A stretch of DNA of 11,221 nt from Thiomonas sp. (GTDB taxonomy: Bacteria > Pseudomonadota > Gammaproteobacteria > Burkholderiales > Burkholderiaceae_C): contig JAQTVS010000033.1 in NCBI GenBank assembly GCA_028706735.1, forward strand, positions 1-11,221. The letters are read 5' to 3'. The stretch's first letter is position 1. Every line of letters begins with the position of its first letter. Below the pieces are notes generated by a model, which saw only the letters and a list, made by a program, of their open reading frames with translations, did not search any database and was not told the origin of the DNA. Of this stretch, positions 1 to 6,277 are shown piece after piece. Both the position numbers and the translations under genes were made by a program.

Positions 1-40
1 GCCGGATGTTGCAGGATGCTCCTTGCATTCTCAAATTGGC

Positions 41-82
41 TTCCAGTAACCTTGCCAGCATGCGCCTTACTGGTTACTGGAA
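41..82. promoter_or_regulatory. Inverted repeat upstream of integrase relic
   Basis: A perfect 11-bp inverted repeat (TTCCAGTAACC at 41-51, GGTTACTGGAA at 72-82) with a 20-base spacer ends exactly before the ATG of the integrase relic. The right arm follows another copy of the same heptamer, so TTACTGG occurs twice in tandem (67-73 and 74-80) and once inverted (43-49). The position fits an autoregulatory operator or an integrase arm site. This function is inferred; only the repeat is seen. Confidence 0.5.
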
Positions 83-480
83 ATGGCATCCAATCTCCTG
101 ACAGACACGGCACTGCGCCGCGCAAAATCTTCGGACAAACTCCAACGCCTGCGCGATGGTGATGGGCAGTACCTGCTCCTACGGCCCGATGGCAAGCGCT
201 GGTGGCGCCTTGACTACAGGCATGCAGGAAGGACAAGACCCCGAGCGTCGGCGTCTATCCCGAAGTAACCTTAGCGCGGGCAAGAGCCCGTGCTGCCGAG
301 ATTCGCCAGCAGTTACTGGACGGCATCGACCCCAGCGCGGCGAGATAGGCCAAAGTTGCTGGCGACACACCAGATTCCTTCGAAGTCATCGCCAGGGAAT
401 GGCATGCCGGACGCGCTCCAGCACTGTACATCATTTATGGCAACTCATTTCCGGCCGGTTGTGGCGATCTGTTTAAGCAA
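83..480 (+). pseudogene. Truncated, frameshifted P4-type tyrosine integrase
   Basis: Remnant of a site-specific tyrosine recombinase. The first part (from ATG 83) reads LLTDTALRRAKSSDKLQRL, then a DGDGQYLLLRPDG-WWRLDYRHAG stretch typical of the N-terminal arm-binding domain (DUF4102 type) of P4-family integrases. Near 221-240 the frame changes. The family pattern then continues in frame 1 as SVGVYPEVTLARARARAAE, followed by LLDGIDPSAAR. An in-frame TAG at 346-348 interrupts it, after which SFEVIAREWHAGRAP (to about 420) matches the start of the core-binding domain. Nothing recognisable follows and the catalytic domain with its R..H-R-Y residues is missing, so the gene is dead. The right boundary is approximate, with about 70 bases of unassigned sequence before the fliN stop. 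It is the only plus-strand gene and looks less GC-rich than its neighbours, as expected of transferred DNA. Confidence 0.8.
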
Positions 481-494
481 TTTCGCTGGAAAGG

Positions 495-932
495 TCAGGC
501 CAGTCGGCGCGCGCGTTCTGTGGGACTGACGATATCGGTGAGGCGAATGCCAAATTTGTCGTTCACAAGAACCACCTCGCCGCGGGCAATCAGAAAGCCG
601 TTGACCAGCACATCCATCGGTTCGCCGGCGAGGCGGTCGAGATCAACCACTGAGCCCTGGGCGAGTTGCAGCAACTCGCGAATCTGGATTTTGGTTCGTC
701 CCAGCTCGACCGACAGCGTGACAGGGATGTCCATCACCAGATCAAGCTGATTGTTTGCTGCCGTGCTGCCTTGTTCGGCGCGCAGTTCCGCAAAGGGTGC
801 AGGTTGCACCTTGGGCTGCGCAGCAGCGGTTGCCGCAGGGGCTTCAGGCGTGACGCCTTGCTCGGCCATGGCCTCGCCCCAGTCCGCCAGATCGTCAGCG
901 GCTGTGGTGTCGGTGGTGGGATTTTCTGCCAT
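495..932 (-). CDS. fliN: Flagellar motor switch protein FliN
   Basis: FliN forms the base of the cytoplasmic C-ring with FliM, takes part in torque and switching, and docks the FliH-FliI export complex. The 145-residue product has a variable acidic/Ala-rich N-terminus (about 1-60) and a SpoA/FliN domain (about 63-142) including LDLVMDIPVTLSVELGRTK, LLQLAQGSVVDLDRLAGEP, VNGFLIARGEVV and a C-terminal FGIRLTDIVSPTER, all family hallmarks. An AGGA Shine-Dalgarno lies 6 bases before the ATG. It follows fliM by 29 bases and is evidently cotranscribed. In most proteobacteria fliO, fliP, fliQ and fliR follow. Here the gene ends at an opposite-facing integrase relic, so this is the last flagellar gene visible. 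Confidence 0.97.
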   Translation of the reverse strand: MAENPTTDTTAADDLADWGEAMAEQGVTPEAPAATAAAQPKVQPAPFAELRAEQGSTAANNQLDLVMDIPVTLSVELGRTKIQIRELLQLAQGSVVDLDRLAGEPMDVLVNGFLIARGEVVLVNDKFGIRLTDIVSPTERARRLA

Positions 933-961
933 GGGATGTCCTGCGGTCTGTGGGGTCTGAT

Positions 962-1972
962 TCAGTGGGAGGCCTGCGTCAGGAGTTGCGCTTTCTCGGG
1001 AACATCAGGGAAGATTTGCTGGCGAATTTTGAGCGCCATCTTGTCCTCATGCCGGCCATATTCGCCGAGAAGGACGGGAATCCCGTCCACCCGCGCAATC
1101 ACGGTCTCGGGCATGTCGACCGGAAGCACATCCCCCACACGCAGGCTCAGCAACTCGCGCACCAGGATCTGGCGCTGCAACAGTTCGACGCGCATCTCCA
1201 CCTCGGCTTCGCGCATTTCGGTCTGCAGGGCCTTGACCCAGCGATGATCGACCTCGCTGCGGTCAGTGGTCATGCCCGTCATGAGCTGGTCGCGGATCGG
1301 CTCGACCATGCTGTAGGGAATGCAGATATGCAGGCTGCCGCCGCCGCCCTCGATTTCCACGTCGAAAGTCGTGACGATCACCACCTCGGTTGGTGTGGCG
1401 ATGTTGACGAACTGCGGGTTGACTTCGGAGCGCGTGACTTCGGGGTCGAGCGGCAACACCGGCGTCCAGGCCGTCTTATATTCCTTGAACACCATATCAA
1501 GCATGCGCTTGATGATGCGCTGCTCAAGCGCGGTGAAGTCGCGTCCTTCGATGCGGGCATGAAAGCGGCCATCGCCGCCAAAAAAATTGTCCACCACGCT
1601 AAAAATCAGACGGGGATCGAAGATGAACAGCGCGGTGCCGCGCAGCGGCCGCATCTGTACCAGGTTGAGGTTGCTGGGCACGACCAGACCGCGGATGAAT
1701 TCGTTGTACTTGGTCAGCCGCACCGACGACACCGAAATTTCGGAAGCGCGCCGCAGAAAATTGAACAGGCTCACCCGCCACAGCCGGGCAAAGCGCTCGT
1801 TGATGACTTCGAGCGTGGGCATGCGCCCGCGCACGATGCGGTCCTGGCTGGCCAGGTCGTAGGCACGCACCCCCCCTTCGTCTTCTGCCACCGGCTCGGC
1901 CGCAGGCTCTTCGCCGGAGATGCCGCCGAACAGTGCGTCAACTTCGTCCTGGGAGAGAACGTCCTGCACCAT
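962..1972 (-). CDS. fliM: Flagellar motor switch protein FliM
   Basis: FliM is the middle C-ring protein. Its N-terminal peptide binds phosphorylated CheY, its middle domain binds FliG, and its C-terminal domain binds FliN. The 336-residue product shows the CheY-P docking peptide LSQDEVDALFGG at residues 6-17, a CheC-like middle domain with the FliG-contacting GGDG motif at 132-135, and a SpoA-type C-terminal domain from about 258 (VELLQRQILVRELLSLRVGD). Length matches the family (about 330-340). A strong GAGGAA Shine-Dalgarno (1978-1983) lies 5 bases before the ATG and fixes the start. It lies 83 bases after fliL and 29 before fliN, in the usual fliL-fliM-fliN order. The intact CheY-binding peptide implies a motor controlled by chemotaxis. 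Confidence 0.98.
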   Translation of the reverse strand: MVQDVLSQDEVDALFGGISGEEPAAEPVAEDEGGVRAYDLASQDRIVRGRMPTLEVINERFARLWRVSLFNFLRRASEISVSSVRLTKYNEFIRGLVVPSNLNLVQMRPLRGTALFIFDPRLIFSVVDNFFGGDGRFHARIEGRDFTALEQRIIKRMLDMVFKEYKTAWTPVLPLDPEVTRSEVNPQFVNIATPTEVVIVTTFDVEIEGGGGSLHICIPYSMVEPIRDQLMTGMTTDRSEVDHRWVKALQTEMREAEVEMRVELLQRQILVRELLSLRVGDVLPVDMPETVIARVDGIPVLLGEYGRHEDKMALKIRQQIFPDVPEKAQLLTQASH

Positions 1973-2055
1973 GTCAATTCCTCACGGCCGTTCCGAAGCA
2001 ACTCAAACCCCATCGAGGGCAGCGAGCAAAGCGAGAGTTGGGGCTTTTTTTCATC
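1973..2055. other. fliL-fliM spacer with T-tract
   Basis: This 83-base spacer holds the fliM Shine-Dalgarno and, on the plus strand, CAACTC (1999-2004) pairing with GAGTTG (2035-2040), followed by GGGC and seven T (2045-2051). The loop of 30 bases is long and the T-tract is on the plus strand, so it could only stop antisense transcription. On the minus strand the same segment begins with an A-run after the fliL stop. The sequence GCGAGCAAAGCGAG inside the loop is a short direct repeat. No promoter was recognised. Confidence 0.3.
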
Positions 2056-2619
2056 TCACTGCACCACGAACGCGGTGAAAAACACGCCGTCGATCGGCGC
2101 GCCGCCGTGCCCAGACGAGGCTTGCGATGCCACGCCGCCATGCCCGCCTTCTGCCGCGGCCGCCGCAGGCGCGCCTTCAAGCACCTTGTTGACACTCTGC
2201 AGAATGTCTTGGCGCAGATGATCACGGCCTTCCACGGTTTCAATCTTGTCAGAGGATTGGGCGGAGAGAATGCGCAAAATATTGTTGCGGAGTTCGGGCG
2301 TCATGAGCTTGACCTTGGCTTCAATGGATGGGTCGTAGGTCTTCAAGTCGATCTTGACCTGCAGATAGTGGACGTTGCCATCTGTACTCTGTAAATTGGT
2401 GACGAATGGCTCCATGCTGATAAAACGCATGTTTTTCGCCTTGTCTGCAGCGGCCTGCGCAGCCAGTTCGGCCGCAGTGGGCGCCGCCTTGGGCTTCATC
2501 AGGAAAAAAGCGGCTGCGCCGCCGCCGGCCATCAGCACGATGACCGCGACCAGAATGATGATGATCAGCTTGGTTTTTCCGCCGCCCTTTTCTTTGGCCT
2601 TGGACTCTTGTTCTGCCAT
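2056..2619 (-). CDS. fliL: Flagellar basal body-associated protein FliL
   Basis: FliL is a single-pass inner-membrane protein around the stator units. It supports stator function under load, mainly in swarming or viscous media. The 187-residue product has a short Lys/Glu-rich cytoplasmic N-terminus, one membrane segment at about 17-41 (KLIIIILVAVIVLMAGGG...FFL), an Ala-rich linker, and a periplasmic domain with YLQVKIDLKTYD, TPELRNNILRILSAQSSD and the conserved end DGVFFTAFVVQ. A Gly/His/Ala-rich insert at about 150-175 precedes that end. A GGGAG Shine-Dalgarno (2626-2630) sits 6 bases before the ATG. It is separated from fliK by an unusually large 320-base gap full of hairpins, so it may be transcribed apart from fliK or at a lower level, but I found no convincing promoter directly upstream. 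Confidence 0.96.
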   Translation of the reverse strand: MAEQESKAKEKGGGKTKLIIIILVAVIVLMAGGGAAAFFLMKPKAAPTAAELAAQAAADKAKNMRFISMEPFVTNLQSTDGNVHYLQVKIDLKTYDPSIEAKVKLMTPELRNNILRILSAQSSDKIETVEGRDHLRQDILQSVNKVLEGAPAAAAAEGGHGGVASQASSGHGGAPIDGVFFTAFVVQ

Positions 2620-2939
2620 ACCCGACTCCCAATGTGCTGAAAGTGGCGTGCGTCGCGCACACCGTTTGCGACTGAAGGGCGTTCAATGCCTCTTCGCTAG
2701 TCGGGTTAACGGCACAAAGTCGGGGTTTTTGAGAGCCCCCAGGGCCGGCAGCAAGCCGACCCGCCCCCCGAGGGGGACAAGGAAACTTGGGGCGGCCCTG
2801 CGTTTCCTTGAGAGAGCCCCCAGGGCCGGCAAGCCGACCCGCCCCCCGAGGGGGACAAGGAAACTTGGGACGGCCCTGCGTTTCCTTGAAAGGGGACGCG
2901 CTCCTGCGCATCGCACGCGCCGACGGCACTTCGCTCGTT
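2620..2939. other. fliK-fliL intergenic region
   Basis: This 320-base gap carries no credible gene. From the fliK side it holds about 50 bases of unique sequence, then two tandem hairpin-rich repeat units (2731-2889), then about 110 bases of unique leader ending in the fliL Shine-Dalgarno. I found no sigma-28 type site and no good -24/-12 or -35/-10 pair close to fliL. Open frames crossing this gap on both strands translate the repeat into Pro/Gly/Arg-rich runs and look spurious. The gap is much larger than any other spacer in this cluster. Confidence 0.7.
2731..2889. repeat. Tandem hairpin-rich repeat, two units of 81 and 78 bp
   Basis: Unit 1 (2731-2811) and unit 2 (2812-2889) are nearly identical, differing by one 3-base indel and one substitution. 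Each unit can fold three stems. The first is CAAGGAAAC/GTTTCCTTG, 9 perfect pairs around a 15-base loop (2778-2786 with 2802-2810; 2856-2864 with 2880-2888). The second is a C5/G5 stem. The third, as minus-strand RNA, is GGGUCGGC/GCCGGCCC, 8 pairs with one G-U. The indel falls in the loop of the third stem, so the structure is kept. This resembles REP/BIME-like extragenic elements. A role in attenuating or stabilising the fliK-fliL transcript is an inference. There is no T-tract directly after a stem on the minus strand, so it is not a classic intrinsic terminator. Confidence 0.85.
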
Positions 2940-4238
2940 TCAGACATAGGTGTTCACCATGCCTTGTTGCCAGCGTTGCGGCAACGCTGCTGCCGCGCCG
3001 GATCGCTCTGCGCCCGCGCCACTGTTCGCCGACACGCGCGCCGCGCCGCGCTGCGTCCGCGCCTGTTGCTGGCGCTCACCTTGCCCGCCCTGGGTCCCCA
3101 CGAAAGTTTGCATCAGTGACAGACCAGCGCCGGTGAACAGGTCGCGCAGTTGGGGCAACGCCGCTTCCACCGCTTGTCGCACCACGGCATGCGGCGAGAC
3201 GAACTGCGCCTGGATCTGGCCGTCGTGCAATTGCAGATGCACTTCCAGCGGCCCCAGTTGCGGAGGATTGAGATGGAGGGTGGCGAACTGCTGCTGGCCC
3301 TGCGCGGCAAACAGGACTTGCTGATTCATCGCCTGTCCCCAGTCCGGCGATCCCATGGGGGGCTGAACCGTGGCGCCCGCAGCCGCTTGCGGTGTCTGCA
3401 CGCCCTGCGGCAGAGTCAGCGCGATGGATGGCGCCAACTGGCCAGGCGCGGTGGTTGCGGCAGCAGGCTCGGCGCGTGCTGGCTGCGCAGTGGCCAAAGT
3501 GGCGGCGTCGGCAGACGCGGCACGCGCTGAATGCAGGGTGACGAAACTGCCGAGCTGCGAAGCATCTGCTCCGCGCCCTGCCGCGCCTTGCAGCCATGCT
3601 GGCAAGTGATCGGTCAAAGGCGTCGCAGCGCTTGGCAGGGCGTTCTGCTGCGCGGATTTCAGCGGGCCGCTCTGCTGCGCTGCATCTGGCAAATTGGCCG
3701 GAGATGGCGCTGCCGAGATCGCCACGGCGGCGCTGGTTTTTTTGGCATCCGCCGCCTGTGCGGGCTGCGCCGTGACAGCGAGATTGAGCATCATGCCGGG
3801 CGTCAGCGCCGGGGTGGCAACCAACGCCGCAGCGGCTTTGCGGCTGTCATGCGGCAAGTTCTTGCCGCTTTGGGTGGTGGCTGTTGCCGCCTGGAGCAGG
3901 CCGCCAGTCTGCAGTGCCATCGCCGAGGCGGCGGCATCGCCGGCTGCGGCGTTTTGTGTCGTCTGTTGGGCGTCGTCCGCTCTGGCTTGTGTCTTGGAGT
4001 CGCGCGTGTCGGCGGAAGCTGACTGTTGCGCGTTGGCCTGGGGCGGCGCGTCCGCTGTCTTCCCCTGCGCACCTGCTTGATTCGTGGCATTGTCCGCCGC
4101 AGATTGCGACTGGCCGGCACGCGACAAGGCGTCAGAAAAGCGCGGCGCGGAGTCCGAGGATGCAGTTGCCGGGGCTGCGGCAGACGTCTCGGTGGACGGC
4201 GCGGCAAGCGTGGGCAGGACGGGGGCGATCAGCGGCAT
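2940..4238 (-). CDS. fliK: Flagellar hook-length control protein FliK
   Basis: FliK is exported during hook assembly, measures hook length, and through its C-terminal domain triggers the FlhB switch from rod/hook to filament substrates. The 432-residue product has a long low-complexity Ala/Gln/Thr-rich N-terminal part (about 1-285), typical of the secreted ruler segment. A conserved Flg_hook domain (about 290-385) contains DWGQAMNQQVLFAAQ, the hallmark LNPPQLGPLEVHLQ, and VRQAVEAALPQLRDLFTGAGL. A Gln/Arg/Ala-rich tail follows. The start gives MPLIAPVLPTL; no Shine-Dalgarno is visible. A strong sigma-54 promoter ends in the gap before it and predicts a leader of only about 23 bases. fliJ lies 72 bases upstream, and fliL is 320 bases downstream across the repeat region. 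Confidence 0.95.
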   Translation of the reverse strand: MPLIAPVLPTLAAPSTETSAAAPATASSDSAPRFSDALSRAGQSQSAADNATNQAGAQGKTADAPPQANAQQSASADTRDSKTQARADDAQQTTQNAAAGDAAASAMALQTGGLLQAATATTQSGKNLPHDSRKAAAALVATPALTPGMMLNLAVTAQPAQAADAKKTSAAVAISAAPSPANLPDAAQQSGPLKSAQQNALPSAATPLTDHLPAWLQGAAGRGADASQLGSFVTLHSARAASADAATLATAQPARAEPAAATTAPGQLAPSIALTLPQGVQTPQAAAGATVQPPMGSPDWGQAMNQQVLFAAQGQQQFATLHLNPPQLGPLEVHLQLHDGQIQAQFVSPHAVVRQAVEAALPQLRDLFTGAGLSLMQTFVGTQGGQGERQQQARTQRGAARVSANSGAGAERSGAAAALPQRWQQGMVNTYV

Positions 4239-4271
4239 GGGGGCGATTCAAGCGACGACATGCCCATTCAA

Positions 4272-4287
4272 AGCAAAACCTGCGCCA
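4272..4287 (-). promoter_or_regulatory. Sigma-54 (-24/-12) promoter for fliK
   Basis: On the minus strand TGGCGC, five bases, then TTGCT reproduces the RpoN consensus TGGCACG-N4-TTGCA with invariant GG and GC exactly 10 bases apart. The predicted start is an A at about 4261, 23 bases before the fliK ATG. From the spacer to the predicted start it matches the fliE promoter at 18 of 20 positions. It lies wholly in the fliJ-fliK gap, which supports a real promoter over chance. The likely activator is the sigma-54 regulator at the right end of the window. Confidence 0.85.
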
Positions 4288-4300
4288 GCGAATCTGGCGC
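4282..4300. repeat. Inverted repeat over the fliK -24 element
   Basis: GCGCCAG (4282-4288) and CTGGCGC (4294-4300) form a perfect 7-bp stem with a 5-base loop. It sits 10 bases after the fliJ stop, and one arm is the -24 box of the fliK sigma-54 promoter. On the fliJ transcript the stem is followed by AGGTTTTGCTTTG, a partly U-rich tract. It could act as a weak terminator for the upstream operon, as an operator blocking RpoN binding, or be incidental. Confidence 0.5.
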
Positions 4301-4310
4301 CGCGCCAGTT

Positions 4311-4802
4311 CTAAAAATCCGACCGCTGCTGCGAACTTGGCAAAAACTGCGAGGCGCGGCGCACGGCCCATTCCTGCAGGTTTTTCAAGGCGCTGGCCTT
4401 CTGTCCCTTGCGGTTCTGCGCCTGATGCTGGTCGATCAACACCTCGAACGCCTTTTCACGTTGACGCGCCGCACCCCATTGCGCGGAAAGTTCGGCCAGG
4501 ATCTGCTGCTGCCGGTTCAATTCGGTCTGTTGCGCGGTGATGGCGGCTTCGATGCGGTCGACGAATCCGCGCAGATCCCGCACCTGGCTCCACGCCGTTC
4601 CGGCAGAGCCAAGCGCCTGCATCTGTTCACGATATTGGGCGGCGTAGCTCTGGAGTTGTTCGAGTTTGGCCTGCGCCGATCGCAACACCTCCTGCTGCTT
4701 CCCGGCCAATTGACCCGCACTTTGACTGGCTTCCACCGCTTGCGTGTGCAAGGTCTGAAGCGTCTCCAGCCGTTGTGGGCTGAGTGTGTTGTTATAGGTC
4801 AT
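4311..4802 (-). CDS. fliJ: Flagellar export protein FliJ
   Basis: FliJ is the coiled-coil stalk of the flagellar export ATPase. It inserts into the FliI hexamer, contacts FlhA and recycles export chaperones. The 163-residue product (from MTYNNTLSPQRLETL) is almost entirely helical, with heptad-like runs rich in Gln/Ala/Leu/Glu, for example LAGKQQEVLRSAQAKLEQLQ and ITAQQTELNRQQQILAELS, and the conserved late segment REKAFEVLIDQHQAQ. Sequence conservation in FliJ is low, so the call rests on this pattern plus position between fliI and fliK. The ATG at 4802 is preferred; a TTG at 4829 would add nine residues. Neither has a clear Shine-Dalgarno. It lies 89 bases after fliI, and that gap contains only a small CTGCGGC/GCCGCAG hairpin (4849-4870). 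Confidence 0.88.
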   Translation of the reverse strand: MTYNNTLSPQRLETLQTLHTQAVEASQSAGQLAGKQQEVLRSAQAKLEQLQSYAAQYREQMQALGSAGTAWSQVRDLRGFVDRIEAAITAQQTELNRQQQILAELSAQWGAARQREKAFEVLIDQHQAQNRKGQKASALKNLQEWAVRRASQFLPSSQQRSDF

Positions 4803-4891
4803 GCGGGTTGCGTTGGATTGGATACGCAAAAGTGTAAGCCCAGGGTCGCTGCGGCCGGGACAAGCCGCAGAAAACCGCCCGAATCACGCCG

Positions 4892-6277
4892 TCAAATTCC
4901 CGACAGTTCGGGCAGATAGGGCGTCATCAGGTCGGCCAGCGCCTGACGGCTTTGCGGCAGGCTGACCGCGGCGTGCATGTCCTGCATCAGGAAGTCGCGG
5001 ATGGCGGCGTGCGCCTGCACGGCCTGGTCGAGCTGCAGGTCGGCGCCCGGGGTGTAGGCGCCCACGGCGATGAGATCTTGCTGGCTGGTGTAGCGCGACT
5101 GCATTTCCTTGAGTTTTTGCATGCGGCGCAGCTCGGCCGGGCTGGCGATGCTGGGCATCACCCGGCTGATCGACGATTGCAGGTCGATGGCGGGGAAATG
5201 CCCCTGCTCGGCCAGCCGGCGGCTGAGCACGATGTGGCCGTCGAGAATGGCGCGCACATTGTCTGCAATGGGGTCTTGCTGATCGTCGCCCTCCATCAGC
5301 ACGGTGTAGAACGCGGTGATGCTGCCGCCGCCTTCCGGGCCGTTGCCTGCACGCTCCACCAGGGCTGGCAGCTTGGCGAACACGGAGGGCGGAAATCCGC
5401 GTGCCGCCGGGGGCTCGCCCGCGGCCAGCGCCACTTCGCGCAGCGCCAGGGCGTAGCGGGTGATGGAGTCCATGAGCAGCAGCACATTCAGTCCCTGGTC
5501 GCGGTAGTACTCGGCCATTGCGGTCGCCAGGCGCGCGCCGCGGATGCGGGTCAGCGCCGGGGCGTCCGCCGGGGCGGCAATCACCACGGCGCGGGCGCGG
5601 CCCTCCACGCCAAGAATGTCCTCGATGAATTCCTTGACCTCGCGGCCCCGCTCGCCAATCAGGCCGACCACGATGATGTCGGCGTTGGTGTTGCGCGCCA
5701 TCATGCCCAGCAGCACGCTCTTGCCCACGCCGCTGCCGGCAAACAGGCCCATGCGCGCGCCGCGCCCCACGGTGAACAGGGCATTGATGGCGCGCACCCC
5801 GACGTCGAGCGGCTGGCGCACCAGCGCGCGCCCAAGCGGGTTGATCGGCTTGGTGGACAACGTGGTGTAGTGCGACGCCAGCAGCGATCCGGCGCCGTCC
5901 AGCGGGCGGCCGTTGCCGTCGAGCACGCGCCCGAGCAGTTCCGGCCCGACGGGAATGCGGATGTCGCCGGGCACCGGATGCACCCGCGCGCCCGGGGTCA
6001 ATCCCTGCACCTCGCCCAGCGCCATGAGTTGCACATGCTCGCCATTGAAGCCCACCACTTCCGCGTCGATGAAGCGGTTTTGCTCGGTGCTGATGCGGCA
6101 GCGCTCGCCCAGGCTGACTTCCAGCCCCTGCGCTTCGAGAATCAAGCCGCGCACCCGCACCAGACTGCCGCTGTAGGCCAGCGGCAGAGCGCCGCCGGTG
6201 AGCAGCCGCCGCCGCAGGGTGTGCAGCCGGTTGGAAGCGCCCGGCAGGCTGGAGGCAACCGGCTCCGTCTCGCTCAT
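4892..6277 (-). CDS. fliI: Flagellum-specific export ATPase FliI
   Basis: FliI is the F1-beta-like ATPase that forms a hexamer under the export gate and helps load substrates into the flagellar type III export channel. The 461-residue product has an N-terminal beta-barrel (about 35-105), a P-loop AGSGVGKS at 180-187, the [10 protein letters not shown] signature at 208-217, Walker B VLLLMD at 265-270, and the [20 protein letters not shown] block followed by RGFPPSVF, diagnostic of type III/FliI ATPases. The C-terminal part reads [15 protein letters not shown]. All catalytic motifs are intact and the length is usual. Its ATG overlaps the fliH stop in an ATGA, with a GAGGAAGG Shine-Dalgarno (6284-6291) inside fliH, so translation is likely coupled. 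Confidence 0.98.
   Translation of the reverse strand: MSETEPVASSLPGASNRLHTLRRRLLTGGALPLAYSGSLVRVRGLILEAQGLEVSLGERCRISTEQNRFIDAEVVGFNGEHVQLMALGEVQGLTPGARVHPVPGDIRIPVGPELLGRVLDGNGRPLDGAGSLLASHYTTLSTKPINPLGRALVRQPLDVGVRAINALFTVGRGARMGLFAGSGVGKSVLLGMMARNTNADIIVVGLIGERGREVKEFIEDILGVEGRARAVVIAAPADAPALTRIRGARLATAMAEYYRDQGLNVLLLMDSITRYALALREVALAAGEPPAARGFPPSVFAKLPALVERAGNGPEGGGSITAFYTVLMEGDDQQDPIADNVRAILDGHIVLSRRLAEQGHFPAIDLQSSISRVMPSIASPAELRRMQKLKEMQSRYTSQQDLIAVGAYTPGADLQLDQAVQAHAAIRDFLMQDMHAAVSLPQSRQALADLMTPYLPELSGI

Noticed and set aside
420..494. Possible continuation of the integrase (NSFPAGCGDLF in frame 1) or a fliO remnant
   Set aside because: The match to the integrase family is too short and poorly placed, and no frame on the minus strand resembles the start of FliO.
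1999..2051. Plus-strand terminator-like stem with T7 between fliL and fliM
   Set aside because: The stem is only 6 bp with a 30-base loop, and no plus-strand gene upstream needs it; kept only as a described spacer.
950..2221. A 423-codon plus-strand open frame opposite fliM and part of fliL
   Set aside because: It crosses the fliL-fliM spacer, has no family motifs, and is composition-driven antisense to fliM.
2731..2889. Two long repeats considered as a minimal CRISPR array
   Set aside because: The units are directly adjacent without spacers, about 80 bp long, and there are no cas genes nearby.
2908..2922. Weak sigma-54-like sequence on the minus strand just after fliK
   Set aside because: GG and GC are correctly spaced, but the -24 and -12 boxes each carry mismatches, it lacks the downstream motif shared by the fliE and fliK promoters, and it is nearly 300 bases from fliL.
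2321..3136. Open frames on both strands across the fliK-fliL gap encoding Pro/Gly/Arg-rich repeats
   Set aside because: They exist because the tandem 80-bp element lacks stops; they overlap fliL or fliK in other frames and have no plausible start signals.
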